The translations under genes and the position numbers were made by a program. Shown here piece after piece: positions 1-5,368 of a stretch of 6,995 nt of DNA. Source of the stretch: Mariprofundaceae bacterium (lineage in GTDB: Bacteria; Pseudomonadota; Zetaproteobacteria; Mariprofundales; Mariprofundaceae). Within the stretch, counting starts at the first letter, position 1. Each line of letters begins with the position of its first letter. Below the pieces are notes generated by a model. The model did not search any database. It had not been told where the DNA came from and saw nothing but the letters and a program-made list of their open reading frames with translations. The stretch covers positions 1 through 6,995 of the forward strand of contig JAUZQR010000006.1 in assembly GCA_030950865.1 (NCBI GenBank), in the 5' to 3' direction.

Positions 1-16
1 TCCCCCATCCATGGGG
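1..16. repeat. Small GC-rich inverted repeat at the left edge
   Basis: CCCCA (3-7) and TGGGG (12-16) are complementary around the four bases TCCA, so either strand can form a 5-bp GC stem. It lies 36 bp beyond the stop codon of the RDD gene, where a transcription terminator for the minus-strand operon would be expected. The bases after the stem on the minus strand are outside the window, so no U-tract can be seen. It could also be part of a longer palindrome or a dispersed repeat cut by the window edge. Confidence 0.3.
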
Positions 17-51
17 TCGTGAATAGTTACACATGTTGAAAAGTGGTTGAG

Positions 52-579
52 TTAATTTTCTGTGCGAAAGACGCTAGTTCCTGATAAAATATCATGCAGT
101 GCTTGGCGTTGTGGGGTTAAAATCATAATCAACATGCTCAAAGCTGGCATGAGTGAGGCAATGGCAAAAATGGGGCGGTCAATTTGTCCTGTTGCAATAT
201 ATACGTTCATTTGAAAGAAAGTTGCGCCTAAAGCAATCCATGTCAGTGCCAACGCAACAAAACGAATGCCTGCCGCAGCAATAGATGGGTGATCACCTGT
301 ATCAAGCATGGCAACGTGTAATCGCCAAGGACGCATGCCTGTAGTCATACCCGCTTTGTTCCAAAAGCCGACAAAATAGGCAAAAGCAATAGAGCAAGAG
401 AGCAAGTATTGTAGCCATTTTGGAATGCTTTGCATGCTGGGGTCAAACGAGGTTAAGATAGCAAATGGGATAAATAAAAGACCAAACAAGATGGTTAAAT
501 CATACCCGCTTGCTAAAAAGCGAATCATAATACCTGCCTTGATTGCTTTGGGTCTTATTTGTTGCGTTGTGTTAGCCAT
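52..579 (-). CDS. RDD family integral membrane protein
   Basis: The product is a 175-residue inner-membrane protein of the RDD family (a loosely defined group named after conserved Arg-Asp-Asp residues). Most members have no known function; a few have been linked to ion exchange. The N-terminal helix carries RFLASGYD (R20 and D27), the typical first signature. WNKAGMTTGMRPW (about 73-85) matches the family's loop after the second membrane segment, and QRQALHDILSGTSV (157-170) is its usual C-terminal motif. Hydrophobic stretches lie near 28-43, 58-72, 103-122 and 136-155. I chose ATG at 579 because GGGGA sits about 8 bases before it; an in-frame ATG at 645 would add 22 unlike residues and overlap znuB further. 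The start lies 25 bp inside the end of the permease gene, so it is the last gene of the metal-transport operon. Family assignment is firm, function is not. Confidence 0.85.
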   Translation of the reverse strand: MANTTQQIRPKAIKAGIMIRFLASGYDLTILFGLLFIPFAILTSFDPSMQSIPKWLQYLLSCSIAFAYFVGFWNKAGMTTGMRPWRLHVAMLDTGDHPSIAAAGIRFVALALTWIALGATFFQMNVYIATGQIDRPIFAIASLMPALSMLIMILTPQRQALHDILSGTSVFRTEN

Positions 580-1379
580 GCTGTTCCCCAACTCATGATA
601 AACATGATACATAATGTTAATACGATTGTTGCACCAGATGGCCAATCATAGTTATATGAAAATAGCAGCCCGATGAAGGTGCCGATGATGGCGAAACTCA
701 TACTTAATAGCCATAAACTAATCAGCGAACGTCCCCATAACCATGCACAGGTTGCAGGCAAGACCATCAAACCTGTGGTTAGTACAATGCCAGCAAGTTT
801 GACGCACATCACCACGGAAAGTCCTACTGTGCCATACAATAATAGGCGCAATAGTGAGACAGGTAAACCACCTGCAGCGGCAGTAATGGCATCAAAAGCG
901 ATGCTCCACCAAGCGCGTGCCATGGTGATAAAAGCCAAAAGAATAATGCAGCCAATGAATAATAACCAATGCCATTCTTGTGTGGTAACAGTAAGAATAT
1001 TACCAAATAAAAGTCCAAACAAATCTACTTGATTACGGCTAACTTGTGAGATTAACACAATCCCTAGTGCCATACTGCCTGCAAATAAAAGCCCTGTGCC
1101 AGTATCTTCGCTGATGCCGCGTTGTTTGGGTAATGCAGCAAGTAGTAAGGCAATACCAACACAAAAAGCAGTAGCGGTGGGTAATAATGGCAGTGAAAAA
1201 GCAATGGCTAGACCTAAACCTGCTAGCGAAGCATGAGAGATGCCAACGGTGAGAAATGATAAGCGATGTGCCAAAATCATTACGGACATGGATGATGCAA
1301 CGATGGCAATAAAAAGTGCTGGAGGCAAGGCATCTTGCATAACTGGACTGGCGAAAAATTGCTGCAAAAAATCAATCAT
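555..1379 (-). CDS. znuB: Metal ABC transporter permease, ZnuB-like (ABC-3 family)
   Basis: This is the 274-residue inner-membrane channel subunit of a zinc/manganese/iron-type ABC importer. It is very hydrophobic, with about eight membrane segments. ABC-3 hallmarks are visible in order: ISHASLAGLGLA (47-58), probably the loop contacting the ATPase; the EDTGTGLLFAGSMALGI segment (91-107); LFGNIL (124-129); VKLAGIVLTTGLMVLPA (193-209); and DWPSGATIVL (245-254), close to the family's D-x-P-S-G-A-x-I-V pattern. Length is normal. ATG at 1379 fits known family N-termini and overlaps the ATPase stop by 8 bp (ATGATTGA), with GGGTG just upstream as a weak ribosome site, so translation is probably coupled. 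In-frame ATGs up to 1469 only read through the ATPase gene. Metal specificity cannot be told from a permease alone; zinc is the best guess from the set. Confidence 0.9.
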   Translation of the reverse strand: MIDFLQQFFASPVMQDALPPALFIAIVASSMSVMILAHRLSFLTVGISHASLAGLGLAIAFSLPLLPTATAFCVGIALLLAALPKQRGISEDTGTGLLFAGSMALGIVLISQVSRNQVDLFGLLFGNILTVTTQEWHWLLFIGCIILLAFITMARAWWSIAFDAITAAAGGLPVSLLRLLLYGTVGLSVVMCVKLAGIVLTTGLMVLPATCAWLWGRSLISLWLLSMSFAIIGTFIGLLFSYNYDWPSGATIVLTLCIMFIMSWGTAWLTQRNK

Positions 1380-2160
1380 GATGGCACCCAATACAACTCG
1401 TATCATGGGCAATGACATGCATATGCTGACCATACATTTGATGCCATACATCTTCAGGGATTTGCTCACCTTTCATGGCATGGTGGTGGATACTTCGATT
1501 TAGGCAAGCAACGGAATCTACATGACCCGTAATGGCAGCAATGTCATGCTCAACCATCATAATCGCAACACCTTGTGTGTCGCATAGTTGGCGTAATAAA
1601 GCATATAATTTTTGCTGTTGCTTACTGTCTAAAGCTGCTGCAGGTTCATCCAAAAGCAATAGTTTGGGTTTGCGTACAAGTGCGCGCGCCAAACGTACCC
1701 GCTGCTGTTGCCCGCCTGATAACTGTCTGAAATCGCGGTTTATCAGGTGGTCCATTTCAACATATTGCAGGGCTTGAATAATATCGGCATGTTGATGTGA
1801 TGTGGAAGTAAACCATTGCCACAATGGTTTGGCGTAATCGTGTAGTCCCATGGCAACAATATCACGTACTTTTAGTGGTAAATTGGGTGCGTAATCATGC
1901 AATTGATGTAAATAACCAATATTTTTTAGCAATCGATAGCGGTTGAAACGTTTGAGACATTCGCCAAATAGGTCGATATGCCCCGAATCAGGCTGTAAAC
2001 GACCTGTAACCATGGAGAGAATGGTACTTTTTCCTGCGCCATTAGGTCCAACAATACCCATAAAGTGTCCTTCCTCGAGTTCGAGTGAAACATCATCCAA
2101 AATGGGCGTGTGCGATGGACCAAAATTGATATGGGATAGGCTGATTACAGGGCTTTTCAT
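1372..2160 (-). CDS. znuC: Metal ABC transporter ATP-binding protein, ZnuC-like, with His/Cys-rich tail
   Basis: This 262-residue cytoplasmic ATPase energises the importer. All nucleotide-binding motifs are intact: Walker A GPNGAGKST (38-46), Q-loop glutamine Q86, ABC signature LSGGQ (147-151), Walker B LLLLDEP (167-173) and the switch histidine in VEHD (H205). The fold matches the zinc/manganese importer ATPases, and the binding protein and permease genes on either side confirm the role. Its start overlaps the binding-protein stop by 4 bp (ATGA), indicating coupled translation; the region before it has only a weak GGA-type site. An unusual point is the C-terminus: HHHAMKG (225-231) and then the ending HDTSCIGCHHD (252-262), a cluster of His and Cys that could bind metal. 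The tail is near the 8-bp overlap with znuB, but only its last residues are affected. zntA-type efflux is excluded, since this is an ABC ATPase. Confidence 0.92.
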   Translation of the reverse strand: MKSPVISLSHINFGPSHTPILDDVSLELEEGHFMGIVGPNGAGKSTILSMVTGRLQPDSGHIDLFGECLKRFNRYRLLKNIGYLHQLHDYAPNLPLKVRDIVAMGLHDYAKPLWQWFTSTSHQHADIIQALQYVEMDHLINRDFRQLSGGQQQRVRLARALVRKPKLLLLDEPAAALDSKQQQKLYALLRQLCDTQGVAIMMVEHDIAAITGHVDSVACLNRSIHHHAMKGEQIPEDVWHQMYGQHMHVIAHDTSCIGCHHD

Positions 2161-2987
2161 GGTTGTAAATCATCCAAGTTACGTTGCATAAGGTGTACCC
2201 ATGACTCATCGCATGAGCCGAGAGCATCAAGGGTTATGATGGTGCTCGATGGATGGTGACTTTGCAGCCACTGCAAGGCACGGTTGCTATGATTACTATC
2301 GGCAATGAGTCGAATATTCGGGTGTAGCTGCAATTGCCGTAATGCTGCTTCGAGTTTGCGAGGTCCATGTTCATGACCATGCTGTTCGGATTCTAGGCTA
2401 TTAAAAATAGGTATATGCAAAGCCTGAAAAAGGTTTGTCCAAGATGGGTGTTGCATAATGACACCATGTTTATTTAATCCAGTTGATTGGCTAATCTGTA
2501 CCCAAGCTTGCCATAACTCTTCACTCTGTGTGAGGGCGAGCGCAAGATTTTTCTGGATTCTTTGTTTGTCTTTAGGGTACAAGCTTTGCAATTGCACTGC
2601 TAATTTCGGTAATACAGCTTGGATTGCATGTGGGTTTAACCATGCATGATTGGCTCTGTATTGTTCATGCTGATTGATGTGTTCTGTACGCGGCCATAGA
2701 TCAAATACATGTATTTGATTTCCCAAGCTTGCCCAATGTCCATCATCTTGCGATGAACGCACCAAAAGGTTGCTTTGTTGCAGACTTTCAACTTGGCGTG
2801 GGGAAAGCTGAAAATGATGTGGGTCAGCATTGGCTGGTAACAGACATAGAACATCAGCATCAGGCTTTAACCAGTGAACCAGCCCCGCTATTGGCGGTAA
2901 GGTGGTGATAATATCAGTAGCCCTCGCAAATATAGGCATGCTGAAACTGAATAAGATGAGCAAGAAGCTATGAAATAAACGTCTCAT
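2157..2987 (-). CDS. znuA: Periplasmic metal-binding protein of ABC importer, ZnuA-like
   Basis: This 276-residue protein is the cluster A-I (ZnuA/TroA type) solute-binding subunit, exported to the periplasm to capture Zn(II) or Mn(II) for the permease. Residues 1-23 form a signal peptide: RR, a hydrophobic core, then FARA before the mature start TDIITTLPP. Likely ligands, from the family pattern, are H57 in ADPHHFQLSP, H114 in NHAWLNPH, H180 in MQHPSW and D254 in LDALG. A short His cluster, EQHGHEHG (201-208), favours zinc, though in typical ZnuA proteins the His-rich loop lies earlier, between the first and second ligands. ATG at 2987 is needed to keep the signal peptide, yet the bases before it (ATCCATAAAAA) show no Shine-Dalgarno sequence. 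It is the first gene of the operon and its TGA overlaps the znuC ATG. A manganese role is possible. Confidence 0.88.
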   Translation of the reverse strand: MRRLFHSFLLILFSFSMPIFARATDIITTLPPIAGLVHWLKPDADVLCLLPANADPHHFQLSPRQVESLQQSNLLVRSSQDDGHWASLGNQIHVFDLWPRTEHINQHEQYRANHAWLNPHAIQAVLPKLAVQLQSLYPKDKQRIQKNLALALTQSEELWQAWVQISQSTGLNKHGVIMQHPSWTNLFQALHIPIFNSLESEQHGHEHGPRKLEAALRQLQLHPNIRLIADSNHSNRALQWLQSHHPSSTIITLDALGSCDESWVHLMQRNLDDLQP

Positions 2988-2995
2988 TTTTTATG

Positions 2996-3014
2996 GATTG
3001 GCATAATCATTGCG
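2996..3014. promoter_or_regulatory. Possible Fur/Zur-family operator (weak)
   Basis: The central ATAATCATT (3003-3011) is identical to the core of the 19-bp Fur consensus, and GAT at 2996-2998 also fits, giving 12 of 19 matches by hand. The outer part of the right half is missing. It lies 9 to 27 bp upstream of the znuA-like start, a sensible place for a metal-dependent repressor to block transcription. A chance match is quite possible in AT-rich intergenic DNA, and it does not resemble the enterobacterial Zur box closely. Confidence 0.22.
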
Positions 3015-3063
3015 TTTAGTGTTGTCCTATAGGTTTTTTTTAACTACATTTATGATAATGGGC

Positions 3064-3099
3064 AGACAGCGAAAGCTAAGGCTTTGCTTTATGTCTGGC
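3064..3099. repeat. Imperfect inverted repeat / hairpin in the intergenic region
   Basis: AGACA (3064-3068), GC (3069-3070) and AAAGC (3072-3076) pair with GCTTT (3081-3085), GC (3086-3087) and TGTCT (3092-3096). The loop is TAAG, with a one-base bulge on the left (G3071) and a four-base bulge on the right (TTTA, 3088-3091). No T-run follows on the plus strand, so it is not a standard terminator for that direction. It may be a leader structure or part of an operator. Confidence 0.4.
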
Positions 3100-3115
3100 A
3101 ATTTGTCTGGTGATT
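3092..3115. repeat. Two tandem 12-bp direct repeats
   Basis: TGTCTGGCAATT (3092-3103) is followed directly by TGTCTGGTGATT (3104-3115), identical at 10 of 12 positions. The first copy shares its TGTCT with the right arm of the upstream hairpin. The second copy covers the proposed -35 element of the rightward promoter, so the pair could be a regulator site. No known regulator is recognised from the motif. Confidence 0.45.
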
Positions 3116-3130
3116 TGGAATAAGTGTAAT
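3103..3130 (+). promoter_or_regulatory. Possible sigma-70 promoter for the rightward genes
   Basis: TTGTCT (3103-3108) matches the -35 consensus at four of six positions. TGTAAT (3125-3130) matches the -10 consensus at five of six, with a 16-bp spacer. Transcription would begin near 3137, leaving an untranslated leader of roughly 80 bases before the ATG at 3221. The -35 lies inside the second direct repeat. An alternative -35, TTGATA at 3157-3162, has no good -10. Confidence 0.3.
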
Positions 3131-3208
3131 CATGTTAGCTTGCTTGTATTGCGTGCTTGATAAAAGGCTTATGTGCGCTAGATGTATGGGTTATGTGGTA
3201 AAAAAAGC

Positions 3209-3214
3209 AGGAGG
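3209..3214 (+). promoter_or_regulatory. Strong Shine-Dalgarno sequence deciding the start at 3221
   Basis: A full AGGAGG lies six bases before ATG 3221. It is the best ribosome site in the window. It overrules the in-frame ATG at 3182, which has no purine-rich stretch at the right distance. Confidence 0.85.
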
Positions 3215-3220
3215 CTGGAT

Positions 3221-5368
3221 ATGTTATCCCCGGGGTATTTTGATTTTCGCTGGAGTTGGTACCGCCCGATTTTTAATCGTGGTGAAGCAACTGCTGGGCG
3301 TTGCCGCGTGGATGTGCGTCGTTTGCCAGTACGTCTTTCTGGCGAAGATGGAAAGGAATATATCCCTTATGCTGTGAGCCCTAGCATGTCTGAGGTTATC
3401 TATACGTCGATGCGGCGGCTGCAAGATTATTCTGTGCGTTACATTATTTCAGGTGAAAAAGTTTCAGCACATCAATTGCCTAGCATGACACCAGTATCTC
3501 GGAAAATGGTTTTGCATTTACATAAACGTTACCCTCATTTGCCTCAAATGTTGTTGCATCATTGGTGCGCTGATGAAAAAGGTGGTTTGGCATTGTTGGC
3601 AATGTGGCAGGAAATGTGGAAGCAATCCTGGAAGCAAGATCAAGCCGATAATGCGCCATGGGTAGCCAGTGTAAATATTTTGATTTTAAAACTTATTAGA
3701 GAAGCCATTGCCAAATTACCAAAGGAGCATGAAGCACATACGGACCATATATTGGTATGTGTTGCAGGCGGCTTGTATGAATGGGCATTGCGTGGTTTTC
3801 TAAAAAAACACCTTGAAGGGGCTGTGGAAGTCACGCGTATTGCGACCTACGAAGCCATGATGATTCCTGCAACACCGATTGCTTTTTTGTATCGCCAACC
3901 AGACGACTCACTGTTGGGCGATGATAGGTTTGTTATTATGGCCTACGGTCTAGAGCCTGATATTGTGCCGCGTTTGCGCAAATTACGCGCCAAAGTAGCC
4001 GCTAAACATGAAGCTGGTATTTTAGCTTTGTTGGCTCAAGATCGTATGGGTGAACATATGTTAAAGCGTACTTGGGCGCGCTTGGCTTTGTGGGAGTTGG
4101 CTGAAAAAACAGGGCAGGGCATTTGGATGCAGTGGGTGCTTGATGCCAAAAAACTAGATCAATTCTTGGCAAAACCTGAGATGTTGCCTGAAAGTGCTGT
4201 GAAATTATTAGTGACTCACATGGATTATCCTGTGGTGAGCTGGGTGCTAGCACGACGCGAGTCTAAAAAATCCGAACTGGCATCTTCTTCTCCATGGTTG
4301 AAAGATGACCGTGTCCTAAATGCATTTCGTGTTTTTGAAGAAGATGTTGTGGTTGAACGTACCCGTCGTCAGGCTGAAACAGTGTGGTTGGATCGTCGTA
4401 AGGCGCTGGCTGGTAAAGGGCGCAGTACGGAATCAGATAAAGCTTTATCGGCGGCATGGGAAGATGGTAAATTAGTTTATTTTCAAAGTGCGGATAAATC
4501 GCTACATAGTGGTGCTTCATTAACTTCAAAGCAGGCATGTTTAAGGATTGAATGGTCGGATTATTTGGCGACCATGTATGCGACGCATGTTGATTATGAG
4601 AAATTCTTAGAGACTGTGTTTTTGCCTGCATTGCTGGCAAAAATTGAAGATGCCGACAGTGTTTTCTTGGATGCATTGCAGGCATCTGGCTGTTCGCTTC
4701 GTGGCAGTAGCCAAGCGTTGGTAGAAGTGGGCTCTGCTATTCAGAACTTATTGCGCCAATTTTATATGGATGCGATTGAGGGTGATGGGCGAGGGCATAT
4801 GCCAACAGCATCCATGTGTATGGTTATGATGGGTGAATGGACAGTTGTTGATTATCAACACAAATCATTGGGAAAATTCCGCATGGCAAGTGGTTTGGTT
4901 GTGGCACAGGCAGATGCTGGTATTGCACATGATGCTGGTATCGCACAAATCATTGCATGGCGCGACCACCAAGCAGGGCAAAAATCTTTGGGGGGAGTGC
5001 GTGTTGAAACGATAGAGTCAGGGACTGGAAAGTCAGCCAACGTACTGTGTAATCAAGGTTTTGCAATTAGTGAAACTGTCGTTGCTGAGTATTTATCAGT
5101 GATGCGTGCGAGAGCTGGCGTGAAGAAATTTTACTTGGATCGCCATAAAGCAGCGTCGATTTTTTCAGCATACCGTTTGCCGAGTGATATGTTTGAACTG
5201 GTGGCAATTATCCCTCATAGCGAGGAAAAAAATATGTCACTGTTCGTGAAGGTGGGTTCACCTTCTTTAAATGGTAGCTCGGTAAATTTGTATGAGTTAT
5301 TGGATCCTGTGACAGAAGCAGCACAATTGATTCGTTCAGAAGTTTTGACGAGTTGGGCTGGAGGTTAG
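3221..5368 (+). CDS. Large cytoplasmic protein of unknown function, possible degenerate nucleotide-cyclase-like C-terminus
   Basis: I do not recognise this 715-residue protein. It has no signal peptide or membrane segment, so it is probably cytoplasmic. The first ~75 residues are rich in Arg and Tyr. Residues ~90-350 look alpha-helical, Trp-rich and Leu-rich (for example QEMWKQSWKQD at 130-140). Residues 372-415 are strongly charged and may form a helix or linker. From about 440 onward the order of segments recalls class III nucleotide cyclases: a first strand with SDYLATM (446-452), a helix FLETVFLPALLAKI (462-475), a helical stretch QALVEVGSAIQNLL (498-511), MGEWTVVDY (537-545), ASGLVVAQADAGIA (556-569), AISETVVAEYL (615-625) and a final VNLYELL (688-694). 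The catalytic Asp, Asn and Arg positions are not convincingly present, so if related it is probably inactive. This homology is inference by eye. The 3' end overlaps the longest tilS reading frame by 16 bp, and its last codons form the tilS ribosome site, so the two are probably co-expressed. Confidence 0.85.
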   Translation: MLSPGYFDFRWSWYRPIFNRGEATAGRCRVDVRRLPVRLSGEDGKEYIPYAVSPSMSEVIYTSMRRLQDYSVRYIISGEKVSAHQLPSMTPVSRKMVLHLHKRYPHLPQMLLHHWCADEKGGLALLAMWQEMWKQSWKQDQADNAPWVASVNILILKLIREAIAKLPKEHEAHTDHILVCVAGGLYEWALRGFLKKHLEGAVEVTRIATYEAMMIPATPIAFLYRQPDDSLLGDDRFVIMAYGLEPDIVPRLRKLRAKVAAKHEAGILALLAQDRMGEHMLKRTWARLALWELAEKTGQGIWMQWVLDAKKLDQFLAKPEMLPESAVKLLVTHMDYPVVSWVLARRESKKSELASSSPWLKDDRVLNAFRVFEEDVVVERTRRQAETVWLDRRKALAGKGRSTESDKALSAAWEDGKLVYFQSADKSLHSGASLTSKQACLRIEWSDYLATMYATHVDYEKFLETVFLPALLAKIEDADSVFLDALQASGCSLRGSSQALVEVGSAIQNLLRQFYMDAIEGDGRGHMPTASMCMVMMGEWTVVDYQHKSLGKFRMASGLVVAQADAGIAHDAGIAQIIAWRDHQAGQKSLGGVRVETIESGTGKSANVLCNQGFAISETVVAEYLSVMRARAGVKKFYLDRHKAASIFSAYRLPSDMFELVAIIPHSEEKNMSLFVKVGSPSLNGSSVNLYELLDPVTEAAQLIRSEVLTSWAGG

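Larger units (their letters stand above)
2988..3220. promoter_or_regulatory. Divergent intergenic control region
   Basis: This 233-bp gap separates the leftward metal-transport operon from the rightward unknown gene, so promoters for both must lie here or nearby. Visible elements are a Fur/Zur-like partial match (2996-3014), the 8-bp palindrome CCTATAGG (3026-3033) followed directly by T8 (3034-3041), a single GATAAT (3053-3058), an imperfect hairpin (3064-3099), two 12-bp direct repeats (3092-3115) and a possible rightward promoter (3103-3130). I could not find a convincing sigma-70 promoter for the leftward operon; TATCAT and TATAGG on the minus strand are -10 candidates without good -35 partners. 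Confidence 0.6.

Noticed and set aside
580..645. Longer N-terminus of the RDD protein starting at 645
   Set aside because: The extra 22 residues come from permease coding sequence, and GGGGA supports the start at 579.
673..1032. Plus-strand 119-codon frame opposite znuB
   Set aside because: Antisense shadow of a conserved permease gene, with no ribosome site and no recognisable domain.
1380..1469. Longer N-terminus of the permease starting at 1469
   Set aside because: The extra 30 residues lie fully inside the ATPase gene, do not resemble ABC-3 N-termini, and the 1379 start gives a normal family length with a coupling overlap.
3026..3041. CCTATAGG followed by T8 as a rho-independent terminator
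   Set aside because: The palindrome has no loop and only four pairs per side, and no plus-strand gene ends before it. The T-run may rather be an A-tract for the minus-strand promoter.
3132..3377. Plus-strand 81-codon frame with CLYC and CARC pairs, suggesting a small zinc-ribbon protein
   Set aside because: It overlaps the first half-kilobase of the well-supported 715-residue gene in another frame and lacks a ribosome site of its own. The latter part is a frame shadow, and two CxxC pairs alone are weak evidence.
5012..5036. ESGTGKS in the unknown protein as a P-loop
   Set aside because: The Walker A spacing G-x4-G-K-S fails: the residue five before the GK glycine is Ile, not Gly. No Walker B partner is evident.
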